Notes: generated by a model from the letters alone, not told the origin. DNA of 64,000 nt from Mycolicibacterium chlorophenolicum (GCF_001044235.1 NZ_JYNL01000069.1:306900-370899); one strand, 5' to 3'; shown: positions 27,749 through 36,459, counted from the stretch's first letter. Made by a program: numbers and translations.

Positions 27749-27787
27749 TCAGGCCGGACAACACTCCAACGACGTCTCGTTCATCAC
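27749..27787 (-). CDS. Cys-Cys leader peptide, putative cysteine-responsive attenuator
   Basis: Short frame from GTG 27787 or ATG 27784 to TGA 27749 encoding (V)MNETSLECCPA. It lies directly upstream of the cysteine dioxygenase-rhodanese operon. Polycysteine leaderless small reading frames are known in mycobacteria as cysteine-responsive attenuators of downstream sulfur genes; this one has the tandem Cys codons and the position. A partial -10 (AACACT) ends six bases before the GTG, compatible with leaderless translation. The 43-base gap to the next ATG includes a C-rich tract that could pair with the ribosome-binding site. Too short for coding statistics; identity rests on context. Confidence 0.6.
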   Translation of the reverse strand: MMNETSLECCPA

Positions 27788-27887
27788 GGGGCCAGTGTTC
27801 CACAGAGTTTCGCCGTCCCGCCAGGGCCGGCAGATAACCTCACGGTGAATCTGAATACCCGCAGTTCGGCGCCCGCGGCCGGTTGCC

Positions 27888-27893
27888 TACATT
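27888..27893 (+). promoter_or_regulatory. -10 hexamer for leaderless lpqV mRNA
   Basis: TACATT ends six bases before ATG 27900. No ribosome-binding site is present, fitting a leaderless transcript. Confidence 0.45.
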
Positions 27894-27899
27894 GGCGGC

Positions 27900-28343
27900 A
27901 TGCCCAGTCCTGTTGTCCGGGTCGCCGCTGTCGCCGTCGCGGGCGTGCTGTCCTGCGCCGGATGTTCCTCGGCTCCCGAGCCCGCGGCCCCGTCGTCGTC
28001 CACGCCCGAGGCCTCGTCGTCGGCGGCGGCGTCGCCGACGCCGTCGCCGTCGCTGGCGCCCGACGCGGTCGCCGTCTCCCCGGGCGGCGTCACCACCAAG
28101 GTGGGCGCGCCCGCCGAGTCCACCGAGGACGACTACTTCCAGGCCTGCACCGCCGCGCGGACGTGGATGGACCAGCGCGGCGGTGACCCGAAAACACAGA
28201 TCGAGCCGTATCTGAAGATGCTGCAGAGCGCGCCGACGGTGGGTCCCGGCGACTTCGACAAGAAGTGGTCGGAGCTGTCGGCCGGGCAGCAGTCCGCGGT
28301 GATCGTCGCGGTGGAGGCCGCCGCCGACGCGCTGTGCGGATGA
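27900..28343 (+). CDS. lpqV: Putative lipoprotein LpqV
   Basis: 147 residues. Signal peptide of ~19 residues (VVRVAAVAVAGVLSC) with a lipobox-like VLSC, or SCAGC one step on, followed by a Ser/Pro/Ala-rich linker (residues 24-58). The folded part starts at GVTTKVGAPAESTEDDYFQAC and ends with a terminal Cys-Gly; the two cysteines (FQAC and ALCG) may form a disulfide. The APAEST block and position identify it as the LpqV family (Rv1064c). Function unknown; surface lipoprotein is inferred. Confidence 0.82.
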   Translation: MPSPVVRVAAVAVAGVLSCAGCSSAPEPAAPSSSTPEASSSAAASPTPSPSLAPDAVAVSPGGVTTKVGAPAESTEDDYFQACTAARTWMDQRGGDPKTQIEPYLKMLQSAPTVGPGDFDKKWSELSAGQQSAVIVAVEAAADALCG

Positions 28344-28346
28344 CCG

Positions 28347-28715
28347 TCAGGCGTCGATGCCCCACACCAGGCAGAACGGGTGACCCGCGGGGTCGCGGAA
28401 CACGCGGAAATGGTCCTCCCCCTCGGCGTCGGTGACGCGCGTGCCACCCAGCCGGAGCACCTCACGCTCAGCGACGTCGACGTCCTCGACGACGACGTCG
28501 AGGTGGATCTGCTGAGAGGCGTGGGCGTCGGGGAACCGGGGCGGCCGGTGCTCGGGTGAGAGCTGGAACGCCAGCCGGCGCCCCGACGGGTCGGTGACGA
28601 CGACCCAGTCCGGCTCCTCCTCGGTGACGGCGCCGCCCAGCACCTCGGCCCAGAAGGCCGCCAACCCCTGCGGGTCGGGGCAGTCGACGACGACAGAACG
28701 CAGTTGTCCGATCAT
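28347..28715 (-). CDS. VOC-family glyoxalase/bleomycin-resistance-fold protein
   Basis: 122 residues. Two beta-alpha-beta-beta-beta modules: RSVVVDCPDPQGLAAFWAEVLG and QQIHLDVVVEDVDVAEREVLRLGG, ending FRVFRDPAGHPFCLVW. This belongs to the actinobacterial glyoxalase-like VOC group; metal ligands and substrate are not clear. Convergent with lpqV, ends three bases apart. Confidence 0.85.
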   Translation of the reverse strand: MIGQLRSVVVDCPDPQGLAAFWAEVLGGAVTEEEPDWVVVTDPSGRRLAFQLSPEHRPPRFPDAHASQQIHLDVVVEDVDVAEREVLRLGGTRVTDAEGEDHFRVFRDPAGHPFCLVWGIDA

Positions 28716-28766
28716 GAGTGACAGGGTTGCCCGTCAGCGCCGAATCTCACGCGCCAGAATGAGCGC

Positions 28767-29744
28767 ATGCGGGTCGCATTGGCTCTGGGCAGCGGGGGTG
28801 CGCGCGGTTACGCCCACATCGGCGTGATCAACGAACTTCACGACCGCGGCCACGAGATCGTCGGCATCGCCGGCTCGTCGATGGGCGCCCTGGTGGGTGG
28901 CCTGGAGGCGGCGGGCAAGCTCGACCAGTACACGTCCTGGGCGGGCTCGCTGACCCAGCGCGCGGTGCTGCGCCTGCTCGACCCGTCGATCACGTCGGCC
29001 GGGGTGCTGCGGGCGGAGAAGATCCTCGACGCCGTCCGGGAGATCCTCGGTGAGGTCACCATCGAGTCGCTGCCGATCCCCTACACGTCGGTGGCCACCG
29101 ACCTGATCACCGGCAAGTCGGTGTGGATGCAGCGGGGCCCGGTCGACGACGCCATCCGGGCGTCGATCGCGATTCCCGGCGTGATCACCCCGCATGTGCT
29201 CGACGGGCGGCTGCTCGCCGACGGGGGCATCCTCGATCCGCTGCCGATGGCGCCGATCGCGGCGGTCACGGCCGACGTCACCATCGCGGTCAGCCTCTCC
29301 GGCGAGGACCCGGAAACGCATCGCCGCCAGCAGGAGTCGCGGCAGCCCACCGGGGACTGGCTCAACCGGATGTGGCGCAGTTCGTCGTCTCTGCTGGACA
29401 CCAAGGCCGCCCGCTCGCTGCTCGACACCCCGACGGGGCGGGCCGTGTTGGGTCGGTTCGCGGTGGGCGACGACGAGCCCGTCACCGAACCGGCCGGTCA
29501 CCTCGTGCCCAAACTGGGGGCGTTCGAGGTGATGAACCGGACCATCGACATCGCCCAGGCGGCGCTGGCCCGCCACACGCTGGCGGCCTATCCGCCCGAT
29601 CTGCTCGTCGAGGTGCCGCGCACGGTGTGCCGGAGCCTGGACTTCCACCGGGCCAACGAGGTCATCGACATCGGCCAGGAGCTCGCCAGCGTCGCACTCG
29701 ACACCCTCGAGGCCAGGGTGTCCGAATCCGGTTCAGACGCCTAG
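28767..29744 (+). CDS. Patatin-like phospholipase
   Basis: 325 residues. Patatin fold with oxyanion motif GSGGARG (residues 8-14), nucleophile S38 in GSSMG and the catalytic Asp in ADGG (LLADGGILDPLP). Start ATG 28767 puts the first motif at the usual distance from the N-terminus. Likely a cytosolic or membrane-peripheral lipid acyl hydrolase. Corresponds to Rv1063c. Tail-to-tail with a second patatin gene with 12-base overlap. Confidence 0.88.
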   Translation: MRVALALGSGGARGYAHIGVINELHDRGHEIVGIAGSSMGALVGGLEAAGKLDQYTSWAGSLTQRAVLRLLDPSITSAGVLRAEKILDAVREILGEVTIESLPIPYTSVATDLITGKSVWMQRGPVDDAIRASIAIPGVITPHVLDGRLLADGGILDPLPMAPIAAVTADVTIAVSLSGEDPETHRRQQESRQPTGDWLNRMWRSSSSLLDTKAARSLLDTPTGRAVLGRFAVGDDEPVTEPAGHLVPKLGAFEVMNRTIDIAQAALARHTLAAYPPDLLVEVPRTVCRSLDFHRANEVIDIGQELASVALDTLEARVSESGSDA

Positions 29745-30599
29745 GAAGTCGGCGACCCGCCGGGCCTCCCGGCGACCCTGTGCGCGGCCGGCGTGCGCCG
29801 ACGGTGCCCGGCAGGCCGGATCCAGCGGGTTGGGGCCGAATGCCTCGAGCGCGTCGGTGTCGGCGAACACCGCCAACGTGGACCCGGCGAACGCGGCGAT
29901 CTCCTCGACGGTGGCACTTCCCCACGGCGACGGGGTGTCTGTGCCGGACGGCACGAGGGCGATCGCGGTGTCGCAGTCGGTGACCGCGGACATGTTCACG
30001 GTGCTGCGCACGCCGCCGTCCATGTAGCGCCGGTCGCCGAGGGTGACCGGCGGCCACGCCCCCGGCACCGCGCAGCTGGCGGCCACCGCGTCGACCAGCC
30101 CGACTCCCGATGCGCGGTCGAACACCACGAGTTCCCCGGTGGCGATGTCGATTCCGGTGATGCGCAGGTCGCGTGCCGGCCAGTCGTGCGATGGCAGCCG
30201 GTGCTCGATCACCGCGCGGCGCACCGGTTCTGCGACGGTGTCGGTGGCCGCTGCCACGGCGCCGATCTTCTGCAGCTTCTGCTCGCGGGTGGCGCCGGGG
30301 GTCAGCATCGCGTCGAGGAAGAGCTCCGTGATGGTGTCGACCGACACCCCGGGATGGATCTCGGCCGCGCCCGCCTCGTCGGACACCTGCCGTGCGAACA
30401 ACTCCTCCAGCGGCAGGCCGCTGCCCAGTTGCGCGGCGACCGTCGACCCCGCCGAGGTGCCCAGCACCACGTCGGAGTCGAGCAGCGCAGACGCCGCAGC
30501 CGGCTCGACATCGGCGATACCCGCCAGAATTCCCGTCTCCCAGGCGATTCCCGCCAGGCCGCCGCCGGCGAGCACGAGGGCGCGCTTGTCGGCCGTCAC
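29733..30599 (-). CDS. Second patatin-like phospholipase
   Basis: 288 residues. GGGLAG oxyanion motif (residues 12-17), S49 in GTSAGS and catalytic Asp in YMDGGVRS. Only distantly similar to the convergent patatin. Its ATG overlaps the stop of the dienelactone hydrolase gene by four bases, so those two form an operon. Corresponds to Rv1062 in place. Confidence 0.86.
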   Translation of the reverse strand: MTADKRALVLAGGGLAGIAWETGILAGIADVEPAAASALLDSDVVLGTSAGSTVAAQLGSGLPLEELFARQVSDEAGAAEIHPGVSVDTITELFLDAMLTPGATREQKLQKIGAVAAATDTVAEPVRRAVIEHRLPSHDWPARDLRITGIDIATGELVVFDRASGVGLVDAVAASCAVPGAWPPVTLGDRRYMDGGVRSTVNMSAVTDCDTAIALVPSGTDTPSPWGSATVEEIAAFAGSTLAVFADTDALEAFGPNPLDPACRAPSAHAGRAQGRREARRVADFLGV

Positions 30600-31288
30600 G
30601 TCGCGAGGTGGGTGTCGAAGAAGGCGAACATGCGGCGGTATGCGTCATCGGTGGTGTCGGCGTCGTGACCGAACCCGACGATGCGCAGAAACGGCTGCCC
30701 GGGAAGCTCGTTGGCCCACGAGTGCCCGACCTCGGGGTAGACCTTGACGTCGTGCGCAACACCGTTGCGCTGCAACACGTTCTCCAGCCGGGGTGCGTTA
30801 CCGATGTTGAGCACATCCTTCCTGCCGTAGCTGGCGACCACCGGGCAGGTGCCGGCGTCGAGGAACCCGTAGTCGCGCATGATCGACGGGTAGAACGGCG
30901 CCGACACGTCGAAGCCCTGGGTGCCCATCACGAGGGCGAATCCGCCGCCCATGCAGAAGCCGGCGATCCCGACCTTGCCGGTGCAGTCCCCGCGGTCGGC
31001 GAGCAGTGCGCGTGCGGCCTGCAGGTCGTCGACCGCCTGACCGCGCCGCTGCGCCAGCGCGCGCAGCACCGTCCTGACACAGCGGACATAACTCCCCCGC
31101 GAATACAGGTCGGGCGCCAGGGCGAGGTAGCCGTTCTCGGCGAATCTCGCTGTGTTACGCCGGATGTCGGCGGTCAGGCCGAAGGCGTCGTGCACGACGA
31201 CCACGCCCGGCCACGGGCCCTGTCCCACCGGAACCGCGAGCGCGGCGGGGATCGGCCCCGCCGGCGTCGGCACCTCCACGTCTGTCAT
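30596..31288 (-). CDS. Dienelactone hydrolase family protein
   Basis: 230 residues. Cysteine nucleophile C112 in GFCMGGG, with Asp in YGRKDVLNIG and His in VGHSWANE, the triad of dienelactone hydrolases. N-terminal VVVHDAFGL supplies the oxyanion hole. The true substrate in mycobacteria is uncertain, since many paralogues are general esterases. Coupled to the downstream patatin gene. Confidence 0.88.
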   Translation of the reverse strand: MTDVEVPTPAGPIPAALAVPVGQGPWPGVVVVHDAFGLTADIRRNTARFAENGYLALAPDLYSRGSYVRCVRTVLRALAQRRGQAVDDLQAARALLADRGDCTGKVGIAGFCMGGGFALVMGTQGFDVSAPFYPSIMRDYGFLDAGTCPVVASYGRKDVLNIGNAPRLENVLQRNGVAHDVKVYPEVGHSWANELPGQPFLRIVGFGHDADTTDDAYRRMFAFFDTHLAT

Positions 31289-31302
31289 CGTGATCCCTTC
31301 CC

Positions 31303-32163
31303 TCAGCCGGCGCTCTGGCTCGCTGCCGCGACCGCGTTCAAGTCCGCCGTCGTCAGGCGGTGCGCCGGTGGCGCCACCACGTCGGTGGCGCAGGTGATGT
31401 CGAGGCCGGGCCCGACGTGGACGAGTTCGCCGTCGCGCAACGGGCGCCAGGCCGGGTCGTCATCCATCCGTTCGGTCGCGAACACCACCGACGGCGCATC
31501 GTCGAGCCGTGCGGCCCGGCTGCGAATCCTGCTGCTGCGCAACTCGAACGGTGCATGCCGTGCGGGCCTGCGACGGTCGAGGACGAACAGGTCGTGGGTG
31601 TCGGGATAGCGCAGGGCCCACATGTCGGTCGCGGTGCACAGCAGGATGTTCAGCGCGTAGACGCCCACGTGGGCGGCGAGCCAGTTCAGAGCGTCGATAA
31701 GGCCGGCGCCGACGTCGCCGCCGCGGACGCGCACCGAGGCGGTGATGAGCGCGAACACGCGTTCCGAATCGGTTTGTCCCGCAACCAGATCGGTGACCTG
31801 CAGCTCGGCCAGGCGGGCGTCGAGCACATCGAGGTCCTCGACCACACCGTTGTGGGCGAACAGCCGGCCGTCCTGCAGGAACGGGTGGGTGTTGGCCGCG
31901 TCGGGGCCACCGGTGGAGGCGTAGCGCACGTGGGCGAGGACGGTCGTCGCCGTCACCTCACGGGCCTCCCGGGCGAACTCCGCGTCCTCCCAGGCGGCCA
32001 GGGGCTGCTTGTCGACCACCGGCCGGCCGGTCGCGTCGAAGTATCCGAGCCCGGTGCCGTCGGGGTTGCGCCGGCTCTGCTCGGCCAGGCTGTCGGGCGC
32101 ATCGATCAACCAGAACGTCGCCGGCACCGGGGAGCCGGCGTGCAACCCGAACAGTCGGCACAT
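31303..32163 (-). CDS. Class II glutamine amidotransferase-like protein
   Basis: 286 residues beginning MCRLFGLHAG; Cys2 is the Ntn nucleophile once Met1 is removed. RRNPDGTGLGYFD, LAHVRYAST, NTHPFLQDGRLFAHNGV and QTDSERVF are the glutaminase blocks. No synthase domain follows, so it acts as a stand-alone glutaminase/amidohydrolase of EgtC/YafJ type; it is not in an ergothioneine cluster, so I do not name it egtC. Corresponds to Rv1061. It starts 14 bases before the DLH gene's end of transcription unit and is likely co-transcribed. Confidence 0.85.
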   Translation of the reverse strand: MCRLFGLHAGSPVPATFWLIDAPDSLAEQSRRNPDGTGLGYFDATGRPVVDKQPLAAWEDAEFAREAREVTATTVLAHVRYASTGGPDAANTHPFLQDGRLFAHNGVVEDLDVLDARLAELQVTDLVAGQTDSERVFALITASVRVRGGDVGAGLIDALNWLAAHVGVYALNILLCTATDMWALRYPDTHDLFVLDRRRPARHAPFELRSSRIRSRAARLDDAPSVVFATERMDDDPAWRPLRDGELVHVGPGLDITCATDVVAPPAHRLTTADLNAVAAASQSAG

Positions 32164-32200
32164 CAGCGCGCGGCTCCGGGCATACCGCGATGGTAGTCAC

Positions 32201-33247
32201 CTACAGACCGGGCGCCGCCCTGCCGCTGATCAGCGGGAGATCCAGGTAGGTGGCGATCCCCGGCGGCGCCGCACACACCGCCGGCACCGAGTTCACGCAG
32301 TGCGCGGCCGTACCGACCACGCCGTACTCCGGTCCTTCGCCGCCGACCTCGGACTGGAAGCCCGTCACCGACACGGTGAAATCGGGGTTGCCGCGCACCT
32401 CCATCTCGTAGCGCTGCCCCGCCGGGCCGAACGACCACGCGGGGTCGAGGTGCTCCTCCCCCATCAGCCAGTTGACCGTCACCCGCACCACCGGCTCACC
32501 GTCGACCAGCGCCTCCCAGTGGAACTTCCGTCCGGCGACCTGCCCCGGCTCGATCGGCCCCATCGGGGAGTCGATGGTGGCCGTGGCCACCGCGATCTCC
32601 TGGGTGGCCCGCACCTTGGGATCGGCATGGAACCCGAGCTGGTCGACGCACATCCGGACGGCCTGGATGAACCCGGCGTCGAGCATCTTCTGCATCGGGC
32701 CCGTCAGGGCCTTGTCGGGCGTCTCACCGAACCCCATCACGTGACGCAGCACGTCCGGCGCCTCGTAGGTGCGCAGATCGGAGAACTCCTCCGCGCGAAC
32801 GAAGGTCACGCCCGTCGACATCGCCGAGAGCATCAGCGGGAACTTCTCGCTGATGCCGCCCGGGGCGATGCCGGTGCCGTGCAGGGTCGCGTTGCCGGCC
32901 AGCGCCGCCTCGCGCAGCGGGGCGCCGCTGCGCTCACTGGGATACAGCCATCCGACCGGCGTGACGACGTTCTTGCCGGACCGCAGCAGCGCGATGACCT
33001 CCTCCGGGTTCGCGATCAGCGGCGAGTAGACCACCGCGTCGGCGTCGAGGGCGAGGATCTCGTCGATGCTGTCGGTGGCGGTGACGCCGAGTGGTCCGGT
33101 GCCGATCAACTCACCGACATCGCGGCCGGCTTTGGCCGCCGAATGCACCCAGCACCCGGCGAGTTCGAGCTCGGGATGCTCGAGCACGCCCTTGATCGCG
33201 GCGACCCCGACGCCGCCGGTCGCCCACTGCACGACGCGCAGCGCCAT
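32201..33247 (-). CDS. Dihydrodipicolinate reductase-like NAD(P)-dependent oxidoreductase
   Basis: 348 residues. Rossmann N-terminus LRVVQWATGGVGVAAIKGVL, then VVYSPLIANPEEVIALLRSGKNVVTP, the layout of DapB-like proteins. It lacks the lysine-pathway catalytic motif, so it is not DapB itself. Mycobacteria carry many paralogues, several linked to steroid or lipid breakdown. Corresponds to Rv1059. It shares a divergent promoter region with the SCP-x thiolase, which contains a perfect KstR-type operator, so cholesterol control is likely. Confidence 0.83.
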   Translation of the reverse strand: MALRVVQWATGGVGVAAIKGVLEHPELELAGCWVHSAAKAGRDVGELIGTGPLGVTATDSIDEILALDADAVVYSPLIANPEEVIALLRSGKNVVTPVGWLYPSERSGAPLREAALAGNATLHGTGIAPGGISEKFPLMLSAMSTGVTFVRAEEFSDLRTYEAPDVLRHVMGFGETPDKALTGPMQKMLDAGFIQAVRMCVDQLGFHADPKVRATQEIAVATATIDSPMGPIEPGQVAGRKFHWEALVDGEPVVRVTVNWLMGEEHLDPAWSFGPAGQRYEMEVRGNPDFTVSVTGFQSEVGGEGPEYGVVGTAAHCVNSVPAVCAAPPGIATYLDLPLISGRAAPGL

Positions 33248-33277
33248 GTCGCCTCCTCGCGTTCGCTGGATCGAAAC

Positions 33278-33291
33278 TAGAACGTGTTCTA
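33278..33291. promoter_or_regulatory. KstR-type operator
   Basis: TAGAACGTGTTCTA fits the TnnAACnnGTTnnA consensus of the steroid-degradation repressor KstR with no mismatch in the fixed bases. It lies 31 bases before the DHDPR-like start and 60 bases before the SCP-x thiolase start, so it can control both divergent genes. No kstR gene is in the window. Confidence 0.75.
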
Positions 33292-33350
33292 CCTTCAGGT
33301 GTACACCAGCGCACGGCGGGTCGGGCGCGATTGACGAAGGGATGGCAGAG

Positions 33351-34538
33351 ATGAACAGAGTGTTCGTCGTCGGCGTGGGAATGACGAAGTTCGAGAAGCC
33401 GGGCCGCCGCGAGGGCTGGGACTATCCCGACATGGCGCGGGAGTCCGGCACCAAGGCGCTCGAGGACGCCGGGGTCGCCTACACCGAGATCGAGCAGGGC
33501 TACGTCGGCTACTGCTCGGGGGACTCGACATCGGGCCAGCGCGCCCTCTACGAGCTGGGGATGACGGGGATCCCGATCGTCAACGTCAACAACAACTGCT
33601 CGACCGGATCCACCGCGCTGTATCTGGCCGCGCAGTCGATTCGCGGCGGGCTCGCCGACTGCGTGCTGGCGCTGGGCTTCGAGAAGATGCAGCCCGGCTC
33701 GCTCGGGGGCGGCGCCGACGACCGGGAATCGCCCCTGAAGCGACACATCCTGGCGCTCAACGAGATCGACGCCATGCAGTTCCCCGTGGCGCCGTGGATG
33801 TTCGGCGCGGCCGGTCGCGAGCACATGCGCACGTACGGCAGCACCGCCGAGCATTTCGCGAAGATCGGCCACAAGAACCACAAGCATTCGGTGAACAACC
33901 CGTACGCCCAGTTCCAAGACGAGTACAGCCTCGACGACATCCGGGCGGCGAAGATGATCTCCGACCCGCTGACCAAGCTGCAGTGCTCGCCGACGTCGGA
34001 CGGATCGGCGGCCGTGGTGCTGGCCAGTGAGGACTACGTGGCGCGGCACGACCTGGCCGGCCGGGCGGTCGAGATCGTCGGGCAGGCGATGACCACCGAC
34101 TTCGCGTCGACGTTCGACGGCAGCGCGGCCAACATCATCGGTTACGACATGAATGTGCAAGCGGCGCAGAAGGTCTACGACCAGTCGGGGCTGGGCCCGC
34201 AGGACTTCCAGGTGATCGAACTGCACGACTGCTTCTCGGCCAACGAGCTGCTGCTGTACGAGGCCCTCGGACTCTGCGGGCCCGGCGAGGCGCCCAAGCT
34301 GATCGACGACGAGGACACCACCTACGGCGGACGCTGGGTGGTCAACCCGTCGGGCGGGCTGATCTCCAAGGGCCATCCGCTGGGTGCGACGGGGCTGGCG
34401 CAATGCAGCGAGTTGACGTGGCAGTTGCGCGGTGACGCGGACAAGCGTCAGGTCGACGGCGTCACCGCCGCGCTGCAGCACAACATCGGACTGGGCGGGG
34501 CGGCGGTGGTGACGGCCTACCAGCGCGCCGAGCGCTAG
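33351..34538 (+). CDS. SCP-x-type thiolase (nonspecific lipid-transfer protein family)
   Basis: 395 residues from ATG 33351, chosen because GAAGGG lies 11 bases upstream; ATG 33342 would be too close to it. Nucleophile C83 in NNNCSTGSTA and His in SKGHPLGATG; the usual second thiolase cysteine is replaced by the ALQHNIGLGGAA block, as in SCP2/SCP-x thiolases. Such enzymes act on side-chain beta-ketoacyl-CoA intermediates of sterols. The KstR operator upstream supports a role in cholesterol/steroid catabolism. Confidence 0.9.
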   Translation: MNRVFVVGVGMTKFEKPGRREGWDYPDMARESGTKALEDAGVAYTEIEQGYVGYCSGDSTSGQRALYELGMTGIPIVNVNNNCSTGSTALYLAAQSIRGGLADCVLALGFEKMQPGSLGGGADDRESPLKRHILALNEIDAMQFPVAPWMFGAAGREHMRTYGSTAEHFAKIGHKNHKHSVNNPYAQFQDEYSLDDIRAAKMISDPLTKLQCSPTSDGSAAVVLASEDYVARHDLAGRAVEIVGQAMTTDFASTFDGSAANIIGYDMNVQAAQKVYDQSGLGPQDFQVIELHDCFSANELLLYEALGLCGPGEAPKLIDDEDTTYGGRWVVNPSGGLISKGHPLGATGLAQCSELTWQLRGDADKRQVDGVTAALQHNIGLGGAAVVTAYQRAER

Positions 34539-34630
34539 GGGTCCGGCCGATTGAACCCGCGCGGCTCGCGAAACGTGTCACCTCCTGTAAGCGATATCAC
34601 CAGCAGGGGCGGGGTTGACGGAGGTAGACC

Positions 34631-34939
34631 ATGCGATGGGCATGGATGGCGGTGGCGGCGGCACTCGGGGTCGCCCTGAGCCCGGCGGGCCAGGCGGCCG
34701 CCGAGGACCAGAACCCGTCGATCGTGATCGAACAACTGCGCAGCGCGGGCTACACGGTCAACATCGACCGGGTCGGCAGCGCCCCGCTCGAGAACTGCAC
34801 GGTGCTGAGTGTGCGCAATCCGCAGCAGGTGACCCAGCCGGTGCGCGTGGTCGATCGCAACGGGCGCGGCCGCGACGTCGACGTCATCGATGTGGTGGTG
34901 CACCAGTCGATCTCGGTCTCGCTCGACTGCTCGCACTGA
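34631..34939 (+). CDS. Small secreted protein, paralogue of the one at 43944
   Basis: 102 residues. Signal peptide of ~24 residues (MAVAAALGVALSPAGQAAA, cleavage AAA/ED). The mature part has two cysteines, one in APLENCTVLSV and one at the C-terminus (LDCSH), probably a disulfide. It shares the pattern QL...G..V...R.GS.PL..C.V..V with the protein at 43944-44252. GGAGGT precedes ATG 34631. No function known. Confidence 0.78.
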   Translation: MRWAWMAVAAALGVALSPAGQAAAEDQNPSIVIEQLRSAGYTVNIDRVGSAPLENCTVLSVRNPQQVTQPVRVVDRNGRGRDVDVIDVVVHQSISVSLDCSH

Positions 34940-34964
34940 GCCCGCGACCGCTCACCCACGAAGA

Positions 34965-34999
34965 AAAGTCCCGGCCGGAGGGGATCCGGCCGGGACTTT
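34965..34999. terminator. Strong bidirectional terminator between secreted protein and dctA
   Basis: Perfect 15-bp stem AAAGTCCCGGCCGGA / TCCGGCCGGGACTTT with a five-base loop. A-rich on the left side and T-rich on the right, so it can work on both strands. It sits between the convergent ends at 34939 and 35010. Confidence 0.88.
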
Positions 35000-35009
35000 C
35001 CTGCGCGCA

Positions 35010-36404
35010 CTACACCGCGGCAGGGATTTTCTCGTGCTGCGGCTCCTGAGCGCGCGAGCCGTGGTCGTCGTCGAGCATGGTCAGCTCGTCGAACGGATCC
35101 TGGCCGGCCAGCACCGCAGACACCTTGGCCTTGTCCACCGTGTGGGTCCACGACCCGACCAGCAGCGTGGCCACCGCATTGCCCGAGAAGTTGGTGACCG
35201 CACGCGCCTCGGACATGAACCGGTCGATGCCGACGATCAGTCCCACGCCGTCGAGCAGGTCCGGCCGGTGGGCCTGCAGACCGCCCGCGAGGGTTGCCAG
35301 GCCCGCACCGGTCACGCCGGCCGCGCCCTTCGAGGCGACGATCATGAACACCAGCAGCCCGATCTGCTCGGACAGCGACAGCGGGTCGCCCAGTGCGCCG
35401 GCGATGAACAGCGAGGCCATGGTCAGGTAGATCGCGGTGCCGTCCAGGTTGAACGAGTAGCCGGTGGGCACGACCACGCCGACGGTCGAGCGGTCGACGC
35501 CGAGGTGCTCCATCTTGGCGATCAGCCGGGGCAGCGCCGACTCCGACGACGAGGTCGACACGATCAGCAGGTATTCGCGGGCCAGGTAGCGCACCAGCTT
35601 GAAGATCGACACCCCGGACACCACCCGCAGCAGCGCACCGAGCACACCGAAGACGAAGATCGCGCAGGTGATGTAGAACCCGACCATCAGCGTCAGCAGC
35701 TGTCCGACCGCGGCCCAGCCGGTCTGTCCGACGACGTTGGCGATCGCGCCGAAGGCGCCGATCGGGGCCAGCCACAGGATCATCACCAGCACCTTGAACA
35801 CCAGCTTCTGCAGGTGCTCGACGCCGCGCAGGATCGGCTCACCGGCGCGGCCGAGGCCCTGGATCGCGAAGCCGACGAGCAGCGCGACGAACAGGGCCTG
35901 CAGCACGCTGCCTTCGGTCAGCGCGGAGAACAGCGACGTCGGGATGATGCCCTGCACGAAGTCCATCAGGCCGCCGGCCTCGTGCGCCTTGTCGGCCAGT
36001 TCCGCGCCTTTGCCCGCGGCGCTCTCGGACAGGTGGAGTCCCGTTCCCGGATGCAGCAGGTTGCCGACCACCAGGCCGATCGCCAGCGCGAACGTCGACA
36101 TCACGAGGAAGTACACGAACGCCAGCCCGCCGACCTTGCCGACGGTGGCCGCCTTCCGCACCGATCCGATGCCCAGCACGATCGTGCAGAAGATGACCGG
36201 CGCGATCATCATCTTGATCAGCGCCACGAACATCGTGCCGAGTACGCCGACGCTCTTGCCCACCTCCGGTGCGAGGATGCCGACCCCGACACCGGCGAGC
36301 ACCGCGACGATGACGGCGATGTAGAGCCAGTGGGTGCGGTCGCGCCGCTTGGGCGCGTCGGCCGGCCCTGGCTCGTGAGCCGGCCTGTTCATCGTGGTGC
36401 TCAT
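35010..36404 (-). CDS. dctA: C4-dicarboxylate transporter (DAACS family)
   Basis: 464 residues. Na+ or H+ symporter for succinate, fumarate and malate. Serine-rich hairpin STSSSES, NLDGTAIYL, and the NFSGNAVATL block match the ligand and cation sites of the glutamate/dicarboxylate symporter fold; eight helices plus two re-entrant loops fit. GGAGGAAG precedes ATG 36404. Divergent from a CitA/DcuS-type two-component system, 106 bases apart, with a CRP-type site between, so dicarboxylate induction and cAMP control are likely. Confidence 0.94.
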   Translation of the reverse strand: MSTTMNRPAHEPGPADAPKRRDRTHWLYIAVIVAVLAGVGVGILAPEVGKSVGVLGTMFVALIKMMIAPVIFCTIVLGIGSVRKAATVGKVGGLAFVYFLVMSTFALAIGLVVGNLLHPGTGLHLSESAAGKGAELADKAHEAGGLMDFVQGIIPTSLFSALTEGSVLQALFVALLVGFAIQGLGRAGEPILRGVEHLQKLVFKVLVMILWLAPIGAFGAIANVVGQTGWAAVGQLLTLMVGFYITCAIFVFGVLGALLRVVSGVSIFKLVRYLAREYLLIVSTSSSESALPRLIAKMEHLGVDRSTVGVVVPTGYSFNLDGTAIYLTMASLFIAGALGDPLSLSEQIGLLVFMIVASKGAAGVTGAGLATLAGGLQAHRPDLLDGVGLIVGIDRFMSEARAVTNFSGNAVATLLVGSWTHTVDKAKVSAVLAGQDPFDELTMLDDDHGSRAQEPQHEKIPAAV

Positions 36405-36459
36405 GTGCTTCCTCCAGAGTCGATGTCGCGAAGTGGTCTGAAAGGATGGTCGGTGAGCG

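Noticed and set aside
31303..32163. Ergothioneine gene egtC
   Set aside because: Same class II amidotransferase fold, but no other egt genes nearby and the position matches a separate conserved family.
32201..33247. dapB, dihydrodipicolinate reductase of lysine synthesis
   Set aside because: The protein is longer and lacks the DapB catalytic motif; context is a KstR-controlled divergent pair.
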